Source of the DNA: Vanilla planifolia | Lineage: Eukaryota; Streptophyta; Magnoliopsida; Asparagales; Orchidaceae | Reading direction: 5' to 3' | DNA: 64,000 nt | NCBI GenBank assembly: GCA_023846275.1 | Contig: JAIUJO010000083.1 | Coordinates: 1,699,774-1,763,773, forward strand | Shown: positions 12,571-24,414 of the stretch, piece by piece | Position numbering within the stretch: position 1 is the first letter of the stretch | Layout of the letters: the number at the start of each line of letters is the position of its first letter | Notes under the pieces: model-generated | The model's database searches: none | Told to the model about the DNA's origin: nothing | What the model saw: the letters and a program-made list of their open reading frames with translations, nothing else | Made by a program: the position numbers and the translations under genes

Positions 12571-15500
12571 TTTTAAGATTAATTTAGAGAAGAAAATATG
12601 ATAATGTCTAGTAGCACTTTGCATGTCTGATTTTTTTTGAAATTAAAAGAAACTACATGAAAGTCAACGCAAACCACAACAACCTAAATGCAATTTTTCC
12701 TTTAAAAATCTAAAATAGAATAATATAACCTCAGAGGACCTCCAAGCTTCACTCTTAAACTGCCTTCAACTTCTGACTTTGAAGTTTTTTACCAGCATTT
12801 GACTTTGAAGTCATTTCCTGACCCATTAATCAAAGACTCTTATCAACTTTTCACCACATTCAATTGATTGACTTTCAATCACTTCTTCAAGTTGTGAGGA
12901 AATCATTTTTTTGTCACTTACATTTTTAAAGTCATTTGTCATCGAAGTGAACATTGTTTTTCAATGGACACCTGAGCTAGTTCATAAGCTGGAGCATATC
13001 TGATAAACATAAATACAAATCTACTCAAACTTAGCAACAAATTCAATAAATTTAGGGAATAGCACGTTCAAACCAGCCAATGACGTCTTCAAACTAGTAA
13101 CAACTTGCCTTCTAGTGCTGTATATAAGGTTGGCAAGGCACCAAGTGAATGGATTTGGCTTAATCCTTAAATCTTACATGCAACTTTAAACACCTCGCTT
13201 TTACGTTAACCCCTTTTCAAATTACTACTTGATTCTCCAAGGTTTTTTTATGAGCAAAGCTCTGGCTGGAGCTTCTAACAATCTAAATTAAACCATCGTT
13301 ATCCACAACATTGCTACCAATTTTGTTTACTTCAACCAACTATAATTTTTCTATCTATCATATTTGCATTGAACATTCTGGTATCCCATTGAGTAAAGAT
13401 GATTGAAAGTAGGGATCAACTGAAGTAAAAAAATCTCCTCAATAAAAAAATTACTCTCACCGCTAAGAAAATTATGTTATACTTCAGATCATAAGATAGA
13501 AAAAAGAGAACAATCAAGTGAAGTTTCTAACGTTTGTTCTAGGTTCCCTAGAAAGATTTCCTATCACTGATATTAATGTGTTAAAAAATTACCCTGCCAA
13601 GATTTGCTCTCGAAAGTTTCTAACATTCTAGTAAAGTCTTTTCAGTTTTACTTTTCATTGAACTAACCTCCCAAGATTTTTAATACATCTTACATACTTG
13701 CTCTGCAAAGTTCTAACCACATACAATCCGGGATGCTTGTTCGCAATTTGTCCACCAAAACAACATACCAAAATCATCAGTCTTCCGTGTGTTTCATCAC
13801 ACATGGATGATGGTGATGACACATGGTTGTGATGTCTTATGCATGGTGCAAAAAAACGTAAGCAAGATTTCTGTCAAAAATTTTGTTGTGTGTGAATTGT
13901 TATATATATATAACAAGGCTCGTAGTTTATTAAAAAAGTCACTCGCCGAAAATGGAATTTCTAAACTTACACGATACAATGTTAGTACTACATAAACAAC
14001 ACCAGAGCAATAATTTAGCAACAACAATCCTACATAAGCAGCAATAACAAAAAGTTTACCAATAAAGTGGCATTGGCTATATAAGCCTCTAATGCCACAG
14101 AAATCTATTAAATATAAATCTAATAAAGCTCTAAAATAATAGCCCCTTTGATAATTATGCCAATAACTTGCTTCTCTGTGCTACAATTATGTTGCATTGA
14201 TAGGATCACCTCTTACAAAGATGGCCTTCTCAACAAATTGTATTTCATTAGCTGTGAAATCAACTAAGGTGATATGCAATGTCAAATGTTCTGCACACAA
14301 ATCTTGCAAAACTAACTTTTTCACTACATAAATATGAAAGGAATATGTCCACCTATGGATGCAGGGAAAACATTCTTTTGGACTAAAGGACATGCAACAT
14401 GTAGCAGTGTAAAACTAAAGCTAATAATCAAAATAAAGCAATATTAATGGTTTCTTCATTTGTTATAGTGAGCATTAACACAAAAATACAACTTGCTACC
14501 ATGTGAGAAGTAATAGAAAAATGATACAAATTGGACCTAATAGAACCAAGACTAAGCAAGATCTGACTCATTTAAGAAGCGAATCACATAAAATAGTTAT
14601 TAGGTCAATTATAGATTCTCTAAGCCCAGTTCTTCAAAATATGTGTCAATTCTTTATTGCAAGATGTCATGTAAACAGGAACTCTTCCAAACATTAAATT
14701 TCAAAAAAGAAAACTGCATTGCTGCAACACTTAGAATAATGATTTGTAGGAGAAATGCCTCTAACCAATGTCACTTTTTTGATAGCAACTAGTGTACTAT
14801 CGTGACAAGTTTGTCTTGATAGTTTTCTGTTATATCCAAATAAATTCCAATACTCCCTTCCCTCCACGGTACATCCTGTTGCCATGATTTCAAGTATGCC
14901 CCCTCTACCTAATAATCAAACTTGCTTGTGTTGTCTCCTATCTCCTTGCTCTTGCTCATTTTCCAAACCTTGCCCATTCCACACGTTCCCCATAGACCTT
15001 GTTGTCCAAATTGTAGCTGTGAGAGGACTCCATTACTCTTTAACAGCTGTTGGTACCACCAAAATAATCAAAATTGAGTATTGTAATTCACCCGACCTAA
15101 ATTTCACTCAAGTCCATCATCATCAATTTGGAAACCAGTTCCTCTTTCTAAGGAATCAACTTAAGTCGGATTACTTCCTAGATCCATTATAAAACAAAGG
15201 AAAATTGAGCCGAATTACAGTTCAAAAATAAAATAGACAGCTTTTGGCCATTTCTTTTCTTAGACCATATGATTGCAAGAGTTTTCATAGCACAAAATTA
15301 CCCCATTTCAATTGCTTAATCTGAGTACTTATTAGGTCATTGATTGGAACAATTTTTCACACATCATTAACATATATTCAGCCAAAATAAACATTAGACT
15401 ATATAACACTTAGTAGAGAATTAAATGGAAATGGTTCTTTACATTGCCCAGCGGATGAAAAAAATTATAAACTTGTAATAAATGAAGAAAACCATATTTA

Positions 15501-16080
15501 CAGAAGTAAAAACCCAATTATTGAGAGATAATTTTGAAATGTCTCAGGTACCCACAATACCACCAATTAATTCTCTAACTACATGTAAGGATATTGATGT
15601 TAACCACTTTCCAATAATGCTTGGAATATAGAAACAATCTCAAAAATGATTTGTTAAGATTTCTTATGGAGCATAGTGCCTGAACATTCTCATATTGCTC
15701 TCCTTCCTAACATTATAGGTAAGAAAGGAAATAATAAACTTGGAACAAATATAGAGAGCTTGTAGTTTGTAAGATAAGCAGAAGAGTGAAGACAACAGCA
15801 AAGCACAATGTTGGAAATCACATATAGTAAAGCATTATTTCATAAACTAGCTCAAGTGTGAGAATGAATGAGATAATAAGATGGTCATGTGAATCCAGAT
15901 AATGTGCCTCATTCGACTGTATTGCACTTATAAATTTCATTTTTTATAAAATCTGGCCATAGCTATAGCTTGTATAAAATTGAAAAAATCAAAGTACATT
16001 AACCCTTGCATGAAAATTAGCAATGGCCAAAACAAGGCAAAGGGCATGTCCTCATTCGTGAAAAGGCCAACTCAAAAAAT
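12571..16080. other. Intronic DNA of the SCD2-like pseudogene, no gene seen
   Basis: AT-rich with scattered short frames. The longest is plus-strand 14,884-15,192 (102 codons), rich in Cys, Pro and His at its start and unlike any family I recognise. No SCD2 exon should fall here because the flanking exons join directly in the family. The stretch is best read as intron filled with decayed repeats. Confidence 0.4.
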
Positions 16081-16084
16081 ATTT

Positions 16085-16690
16085 TTTTTTCCTGTCCAAC
16101 TCTCTCGCATTCCCATTTGTTGCCTCCATCATGCTGTCGAGCTACAACATCCCACTGTCTTGTCTCACTTCGCCATGCTCTGTCGACTTCTACACCACGA
16201 GCACTCGCTCTGCCACCACAATCCCTAATGAGCTCCTTCCTATAGCTGCCTTACGCTACCTTGTGCTTACCCTGCTCTTTTGTCCAGAGCACTACTCACC
16301 ATTCTTTTCCACCTAGTCTAGGCCATCAACACGATATTTCAATCCGAACCTCAACCTCAACTGCACAATCTTGTCATTGTGTTCTCCACCTTCTCCAACC
16401 TAGTTGCCAGCTTCTTCCCTTCTACTACTCACTCTAATCACTTACTTTGGCCACAACTACCACCTACACTTGGCATAGGGCGAACACTAACCACCATCGA
16501 CACCATCCATCCTTTCTCCACTGACCTGCCAATTAACATATGGAATAGGGTATTTTAGCTAACAAGGCTAATCAGCGATCACAGCTACATTTCTATTACC
16601 GATCTCTAGCTCTAAATCCACGAGGGCTTGCACTAAAGCTAAATCCATGAGGGCTTACACTAAAGCTAATTCCACAAACAATGACAAGTG
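16085..16690 (+). mobile_element. C-rich LINE leader region (5' UTR-like)
   Basis: From about 16,085 the plus strand changes abruptly to a C-rich, less AT-biased composition with many CACC, CTCC and CGAC words. It runs up to the LINE ORF1 relic. Plant L1 elements often have such leaders. A 27-bp unit is repeated twice at 16,612-16,665 (taaatccaYgagggcttRca...). Two overlapping plus-strand frames (15,980-16,228 and 16,131-16,316) fall here but look like by-products of composition. Assignment rests on position and composition only. Confidence 0.4.
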
Positions 16691-18130
16691 AAAGACACTA
16701 CCAAAGTTCAAGCTTAGGATTAAGTCCTACTGTTTCATTGGAAACTATTGTTGAGGAGGATGAGTTGTTGATGGAAAGATAGTCTCAAGTATTATTGTGA
16801 CAGTGTATATCACCTCACCAATAGTCATCAGCAAGCATGTTCCTCTGTTGAGTATTATCGGAGGTGATTGGTACAATTCAGAATGACGGTTGATTTCAAA
16901 CTATATTGGTGGTAGATTTTCAACTACAAAGGCAAGCTAATTCGCTCTAACATTGAGGTCTCAAAATGTAGCACACAAGTTGCTTATCAAAATGCCACAA
17001 CGAAGGATCCAAAGAATGCTGCTTACATTTCGATTATGGTTTGAGGCACCAATGGGAGAAACTTTCTAAAAGCTTTGCATGAGACTAGGACAAGATCTGC
17101 ACAAAGTAGCGGTAGTGATGCATCAAGTGCATAGGTGGGAATTGCAAGGAATTTTTGCATAGGCCTCCAAATGAGGATATCTGAAGGACAGTCACTAATC
17201 ATAAGTCATTTTTCCAAAACGATATTATCACTATGTCTACCCTAGCATGCAAAAGAGCAGTAGCAACCTACACTAATGATTTGGTCAGATGCCTTTATGA
17301 GGAAGATTCTTATTCTTATGACTTGCTTGGGAGCTAAAATAATAGTGGAACCACCTTGCCTAATTCCATATTCTTGATCTCAATCTCGACTACATGTGGC
17401 TACACTTTGACAACCCTTATAACAATGACTTCGTTTAGCACAGAGGGCCATAAAGCATGGGGTGTCAAGTATTAGGCCTAAACACTTAGTCACATCTATT
17501 CAGGCCTAACCTTTTTGTGATCATATTTACACCAGTTTAGGTCAAACTTCTTAAGATACAATTGTTGTACTAGAATAAGGAGAATATCTCAGAAATTACA
17601 ACAACGATTGACAATCCTTTATTGATCGACAAATGGGCAACAAGAAGGAGATGTTAGCGCATGCCAGAGCATATGTTAAAATAAATTTATCTCTTCTTCT
17701 TAAATTAAGCATATGGTAGGACGTTACCATCGGTCATACTTAACAACACTTTAAGTATGAGAGTTTGCCCCTTATGTGCTTCACATGTGACTAGATTGAA
17801 CATAAAATTATGATGTGCCAACAGAAACAAATGACTATGGATGTGGATTCAACTATGTAACAAACGATATAGGAGCTGGTAAAACCCAAACTGATGGCAA
17901 AAATTGCTTTCAATCTCCCAGAAAAAGGTGGAGGTGAAGACACACACCATGTAAGGCCTTAGGCCATGGATCTTAGTCAAACCAAGGACCAAATTAGTAG
18001 TCAGAATGAGTGTGCTTGGCACTGAAAGGCATTCTAAATATAAAGGCCCCTACACTAAGGGGGCAGATGGGGCACCTATCAGTGGAGGGGAATGTGTGTG
18101 TTGTATAATCTCTAGTGAAGACAAAGCTAG
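16690..18130 (+). mobile_element. LINE (L1-type) ORF1 relic: DUF4283 domain and CCHC knuckle
   Basis: Plant LINE ORF1 encodes a nucleic-acid-binding protein with a DUF4283 domain followed by a CCHC zinc knuckle. At 17,370-17,440 the plus strand reads ILDLNLDYMWLHFDNPYNND, the 'DLDYDYFLVRF' strand of DUF4283, followed by the decayed 'GPW...HYL.V..W...F' block up to a RPNLF near 17,510. At about 17,605-17,700 there is a counterpart of 'IG.PL.ID..T...RGRFAR.CV.I.L'. The zinc knuckle at 17,777-17,818 keeps all four ligands in C-x2-C-x4-H-x4-C spacing, preceded by KYESLPLM. A 'RPWAMDL' block near 17,960 matches the usual GPWM motif. Several in-frame stops, one inside the knuckle, show that it is dead. 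No endonuclease or RT follows on this strand. Confidence 0.75.
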
Positions 18131-18179
18131 GTTCTTTGCATAGAGGATATGGGAGTTAGATGAGTCTGATAGGGAGAGA

Positions 18180-18720
18180 AAAGTTTGGATCATAATGTTT
18201 GATATCAGATAGCATACAAGTACAATAAATTAAAAGAGAAAATTTAACTAAATACATGTGAATGGAAACAAATGAATAAACCTAAACTTATTGTACATTG
18301 CAATTAGAAAAATTTTATAAATATGATGATTTTAAGTGAGAAAGGAATACAAATCAGACATATATGATAAGAAATATTATACGATACATTGATAGAGGAA
18401 CAAAAGAGCTAAATAGATAAATAAGAATCATACATGTACAACTAAGACATCGTATAAGTACAATAAAGCTAGAGGAGCTTCATACATGAATATCATAAGT
18501 TATAACGTAAGAAGAATGCATAGGAAAAAGTATCGTACAAATGTGATTATGTCACCATCGCATATTAGTATGATCAGAAGAATTTATAATAGACTAAGAT
18601 AAAACTCATAGGTCATATGATACGAAATTATCAAATCATACAACACTCATTTTGTATTATACAATGTCATAGAACCAAAAGATTTTCAATACTGAAATAA
18701 CGAATGGCGAGGGAAAATGC
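18180..18720. repeat. Segment rich in a recurring 'catacaagtac' type motif
   Basis: Short related words such as 'catacaagtacaataaa' (18,213), 'tcatacatgtacaac' (about 18,430), 'cgtataagtacaataaa' (about 18,450) and 'cgtacaaatgtgat' recur every 50-200 bp. Similar words cluster at 37,410-37,480 and 42,470-42,800. This suggests scattered pieces of one repeat family. No coding potential seen. Confidence 0.4.
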
Positions 18721-19801
18721 CATGGGAAAGGGACAAATCAACGACAGACAGTTGAGGAACATAAAAAGTCAAGAAAGTGAAGATTCACAACTATTGGAGG
18801 AAGATAAAGATTCGATAGAAGATGAATTGGTGTCGGTCAAGTATTAAACAAAGTGAAACCAAGGCTTACAAAAGTTTTGGAAAAAACTTTAGCAATTAGC
18901 TTCAACCAAGGCACTCGAGAGAAAGGAAGAAAGGAGGCTTCTGAGAGAATTAAAAGGAAATCGTGTGAGTTTAGCTTAAGGCAAAGGCGTGATCAAGAGA
19001 TTCAACCATAGTTCCCATTACACCGAAGGAACTAAAGCAAAGATCTAACCCTTTATAAAACCATAAACATAATTTGAGAGGTAGGAAATCTTAGAATATA
19101 TGTTATGATAGTGACAAATGGTAAAATATCGAGATTGAACATATAGGAAATTTTATTCTTATAAGTTAATTTTGATGCATGTTGCCTGTTAGTAAGAGAG
19201 AACTTTAAGAGATGACTTTGAAGAAATTATTGAGGATGCTTGATTCTTCACAATTAGCAATGTTTTATAACATGTTCTTCATATATTACTAGAGCATGAA
19301 ATGTTGTGATGATTTAGTTAGAAGCTTCATCTATTTTCATATTTTTGTAATGATATTCACAAAAAGGAAAAAAATACAAGTAAAATTATCACTTGTGATA
19401 ACAACTTCAAAAGAAAGAGAACACTAGATTGTGAAAAGAGGACAATAAAGATATAGAAAAAAAGAAAAAGAGTTTGATAAAGACAAAGTTCAAAAAATGA
19501 TAAGATAAATGATTGTCCAAAGTGACAACTACTTTTTCATAATATTGGTTTTAGAGATTAGTCAAAGGAGTCATTCATCTGAACAACTTATGTTGAAATA
19601 AAGGATTCTTAAACTTGCCTAATCATTTATGAAGTATAATTCTCCTAAACTAACTCCTAAAGAGATAAAAGAACAAAAACAAATTTGTAAAGATGATAAA
19701 AGATAAAGTGATAAAAGTTTTCACATGAAAACTTATTTTACATTTTATTACTTATTCACATGATCCTTTCATGTTATAATATTTGTATTGACCTATGCAT
19801 G

Positions 19802-19823
19802 TATATATATATATATATATATA
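19802..19823. repeat. (TA)11 microsatellite
   Basis: Uninterrupted alternating TA run inside the large intron. Confidence 0.9.
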
Positions 19824-20339
19824 CTTGTATTTCTCATTTAGCCAGTGATAATAACTCTACCTTTTTTTGCTTAATGCTTTTAGGTTAAAATGAGACACAT
19901 TATTGGACTATTAAGAAGTAATAGAAACTAACATATGATGATACAATCTTCATGATGCTTTTATCAGTTTAGTCATCTCACTTTATTTAGAAAATAAGGC
20001 ATGTAATAAAAGTTAAATCATGATATAAGTTTAGTGCTTCAATTGTTGAAGTTTGAAAAACAATGTTATAGTTTTCAAAGATTTCAATATCAATGATGGT
20101 GTTTCTTATAAATAAATGTGTTTCTTTACATGCAAATTAAATTTTCTTTTGCTTCTAAATGTTTTAAATGCTTTTTCATAAAAGGAGTTTTATGTTTTAT
20201 TTTAAAACTTGTTTTCGCTACATGATTTTAGAAAAAGAAAGACAATTTTTCATAGTTTCAAAAATTTAAAAGGAAAATAAAAAAATAAATTAGTTGATTT
20301 GACATCGAAATTTGGAAAAGCCAGTGAAGGGTCATCACA

Positions 20340-21350
20340 TTTTCACTACAACCTCCCCCATCCTTCAAAAACACATGTAATGATCTTATCTAGAAAGGGA
20401 ATACAACTAGACATCTCTAAAATGGCACCAACAAGGCTATGGTGATGTAAGAGAGAGGTGAATTAACCAAAGCGAGCTAATAGATCAACAAGTGAGGCCT
20501 TATTCTCAATGCTTGCCAAGGATAAGCAAAAGCTCATAAAAGACATGCGTCAGAAAGGTCAAATCGGCCATTTAATGTCAAAAATTTTAGGCGATGAATG
20601 TGGCTTAAGAACAAAAGATTTATAAAAGACCAATCCATCATCAGTGAATGAAGAATGTAATGAACATCATCCCTTCCAAACCATCCTTCACAACTTTTGT
20701 CAATAGCACATGAAAGGGAAACAACAACAGCATACAAGAAAGGGAATAAGAGATTACCTTGTGTAATGTTGATGGCATAAGAGAATAAATCCCTCTAACA
20801 AGACAACGATAAAAACAGAAAAGTGATTGTCCAACACAGTACATAAGCTTAGATCAAGTTGATGAAGTGGAGATGGAAGCTTTAAGAGATCTTTTTAAGC
20901 AAAGCCTCCCCAAAATTTGGCAGAAAAATCAAATTTTGCACACAATATATGCTTGGAAAACTAAAGATGGAACCCCTTGAGAAGTTCAAGGCATCAAGGA
21001 CTTGGTCTTTCAGCAACCTATCGGACATAGAAGATGCCAAAGCAAGGTGAGATAAATTCAGGAATCATCATATACTTGATCCAAACTACAATGACTTCAA
21101 CAATAACTTTATAAAGGATATTGCAAAAGAAGATAGGCATGTAATCATTAAAGATGAACATAGTTTAAGATATGCAGATCAAATTTTAGTAATAACCTTG
21201 ACCCATCCAGATAGTTTGCCTGATTGAAAGAACCTAATGACCTCGAAAAGTCGTCACTAATATTTTCCAGGAAGTAACTAACAAATTCTACATTAACGCC
21301 ATCAAATAAAGAAAATTAATACTAATGGAAGAGCAAACTGCCTTCATATG
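20340..21350 (-). mobile_element. LINE (L1-type) reverse transcriptase relic
   Basis: Read on the minus strand with frame changes, the motif order is that of plant LINE reverse transcriptase. There is a 'GPDG..VEF' block (seen as DGVNVEFVSYFLENISDDF, about 21,270-21,330), then 'FF.SGKL' (seen as RFFQSGKLSGW). Next is 'DYRPISCCNVLYKVI' (seen as NDYMPIFFCNILYKVI, about 21,105-21,160), then an 'RQGDPLSPFLF' counterpart (TQGNLLFPFLYAVVV, about 20,715-20,765). The catalytic FADD box survives as FTDD at 20,637-20,648, followed by GLVFY. A weak counterpart of the thumb region extends to about 20,340. Both catalytic aspartates remain but frameshifts and stops disrupt the rest. It lies in the SCD2-like intron, in the same orientation as that gene. 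The endonuclease half should lie above 21,400 but was not clearly seen. Confidence 0.75.
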
Positions 21351-23600
21351 TCATTAGATCAGAAATTAGCAATGCAGCACACACTAATGACAATAAGAGT
21401 TGGGCATTAGAAAAAATAACCCCAGAATTATGAAGTCATTGCATCTTATAAAGCAGTCATAAATGGTCAATGGCAAAATAACCAAGATTATAGACAACCA
21501 AAAATAGTTTTGATAATTGTTCACGAAATTTCAACCACTGATACTTTGGCATAAGAACTTGAAATTGTTCTCCCCATACCCAATGAGCATTAGACTTTTG
21601 AATAACCAAACTAATTTTTAGTTGTTTAAATGGTGTCAACTATTTGGATAAAACAATTTCCCAAAGCATGAGGTCCAAGTGGAGGAGATTTATAGCTAGA
21701 GTAGCTAGGATAGATGCGAGATTAGTCCCTTCCTTCTAGACAACTTTAACGATTAAATTTGCAAGGATGCATAGAAAACTGTTTGCCAGGAAATTGATAA
21801 TATCATAATAGCTAGAAAGTATGCACCAGTTGTTCCTTAATCTAAAAGAGGTTTTGCTTTGATATTTTTGCAATTAGAAATAAAAATGGTGCAGTAGCTA
21901 CAGAACAAATTATCTTCATACAATAAATAGGATTCTCAAGATATTTATTGAACAAAGTGATCTAAACACTAATTCCTGGACTATCAAGGACATAAGTGGA
22001 TGGAGTATTAGAATTTGATTTTCTAGTTGGCTTCCACAAAAATTATTATAAGAAAAATTGATATAAATAAGATCAGAAAAAGTGACGACGGTGAGACCCA
22101 AAAATAGAAGGTATTGGTCCATGAAGTTTCTCATAATGAGAACATCAAGCAATCGAGTAAATGAGGCTTATAATAAAAATATAAGTATCAATGGCAAACT
22201 CCTCATCCTTGTCAAAGCCACTAGGATTCATTGGAATTGATAAAAGAAAAAAATATAATCCACAATTGATATTATGCACACTCAAGCAAACCTAAGCTTT
22301 ACAATATTTGTTGTGAGTTAATCTATAGTGATTAGAATGTGAGCCATGTTTTTGAGCATATTGATGCAGTTTGGAAATGCTTCAAACATATTTTGCAAGA
22401 AACACTAAAAAGGAAGAAACCTTTTTCAATATCATAAAGATCTAGAAGTTTCCTTATAGAAGTCCCTTGAGGATTGCTCTCCTTGACCCATGGATCTATC
22501 ACCTCAAAGGGAAAGGGGATAAAAATAAGTAGTGAGGAGATTCCTCCCTCAAGAAGAGAAAACTACTTTCCAATCAATAGATCCAAGGTTTGCAATAGGA
22601 AGCCTAACACTAATGTTAGTAGGAACTCCAGTATATGGCTTAGCCTCAAGATGCAAAAAAGGGAATCTCAAATCCAACGACCCATCACTCACTTGGCACA
22701 ACAAAGATGGAACTTATAACTCTTATAGATCACCAGGAAGCTACTGACATGAAGGAGTTATGCAAAAAAGTGTTAGAGGAGTCTTCAAAGAGAGGATCAA
22801 CAACAACAAGTTTGATCATAATAATAAGAATAGAAGCAAACTTACCAATAATAGCTCCAAAGATATAATGTACCAAGCATGAGTGGAAAGAGATGAGAGA
22901 CAGGAAGATCTTCTCTCAAGGACTTTTAAGAGCCATTCTCATTGAAAATAATGAATGGAGATGATGAACAAGAGCAAGAAAAATGAACCACTATATGACA
23001 GTAGAGAATCATTGTTGAATAGGATGCTTTTAGGATCGCATTCATGCCAAGATGCTTCTAGTAATTCAGACGGATATATGTCCTGAATCCAGAAATAGAA
23101 AACCTAGAATTCACCTTCATGGATACCTTTGACCCTCAAAATGCTTATAAGCCATTTTCATTCCCCAAAAAAAGGTGTTTTTGCTTATGATTGAGAAAGG
23201 ACCATTTCAAAATTGATGAAAGGACTACAAGACAGAGTTAGAACCCTTCAAGAACAACAAAGATGTATGGATTTTCCTTCATGTGATGATATCTCAATAT
23301 AATAGTACCTTGATTTATTTCTTGCATGTAGAGGTAAACGCCCAATGCTCGCATGGATGGGAATTCCATCACCTTTTTCCAAGAAAAGGCTACATTTTTT
23401 GCAATTACCTAACATTAAATAATGGAAAATCCTTCATTTTCTTCTCATGATATTTAGATCACTCTACTTTCTTAATTTCACATCTATGAAACAATTTGCA
23501 AATCAATTGTATTAATAACTTTTTTATATGATTGTAAATGATGATGGGCTACAATTGTCCTTACTATCAAAATGCTGAAAAGAAAAGCTAATAGATGAAA
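21351..23600. other. Likely 5' part of the minus-strand LINE plus anonymous DNA
   Basis: By position this should carry the connector and endonuclease of the LINE whose RT lies below, but no endonuclease motif was recognised. At 21,916-22,152 a minus-strand frame contains IYINFSYNNFCG, and a neighbouring frame contains LHGPIPSIFG. Together these look like leucine-rich repeat text, so a receptor-like protein relic is an alternative. At 22,474-22,747 the DNA is open on overlapping plus-strand frames (81 and 71 codons) and partly open on the minus strand, with no recognised family. Confidence 0.35.
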
Positions 23601-24060
23601 TTTATCAAATCAAGTATTTTTTTATTTAAAAAGACCATTTGAATTCAGGTTTGAAAACTTATTTCAAAATATGGATTAGATCCACTTAAAAAGTTACAAC
23701 TTTGATAATTCCTGAGGTTTGGAAGGTTTTGGATTCTATATTTAGTATTTACTTCCAAATTCTTTTAGAATATTTTTAAATAGAGTAGAACAATTTTTGT
23801 ATGATAGTCTGTTTCTTAATTATGTACTAATAGTTTTGGAGATATAATCTGTTTCTTAGTTATGTACTAGTTTATAATATCCAGCAATTCAATTTAATAT
23901 AACTATTCCAAATATATTGAATTAAGTATATAGTCTTAATTTTTTTAGTTTGATTAAAATTAATTCCATTATAAAAATCAAACAAAGTTTCGTAGCAATC
24001 AAGATATTATTTTAATTTTACATAGCTAGATTAAACATTTAATACCTAATAAAATGGAAT

Positions 24061-24212
24061 CATTGGCTTGGCAGTTGACTTGCTATAAAACTCATAAGTT
24101 TAGGGTTCCAAATATGTAATTTCCATGGCAGTTCTGGCTTGATAGTTGACTTGCTATGAAACTCATAGAAAGTCAGGAGACCAAATGTGTAATTTTCATT
24201 GTGGTTGTGTTA
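24061..24212. repeat. Two-copy direct repeat, about 70-bp unit
   Basis: The copies share 'ggcttgRYagttgacttgct', 'aactcata', 'ccaaatRtgtaatttYcat' and 'ggcagt/ggttg' in the same order. The segment resembles non-coding parts of LTR elements. It lies in the large intron just before exon 6 of the SCD2-like pseudogene. A shorter pair ('tctgtttcttaRttatgtact') occurs at about 23,808 and 23,848, and a roughly 27-bp triplicate ('caatcRtaaataa') at 24,450-24,515. Confidence 0.7.
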
Positions 24213-24414
24213 AGCATAGTAGTAAACTAATTAAAAAGTTATCAACCCTATTAGCATGTTGTTTCTAGTTAGTAGTTAATATGTTGAAAATGTAAAAATA
24301 ATGTGTTCAACTAATAGAAAATAATGAAATTATTTCAGCTTAAGTTTCTATCTCCATTGTCTATTTAAAACTAACTCAAATACATTGAAGGACATTATGT
24401 CAACTAGAATATAC

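Noticed and set aside
14884..15192. 102-codon plus-strand frame rich in Cys, Pro and His
   Set aside because: No recognisable domain, no splice or promoter context, inside a transposon-filled intron.
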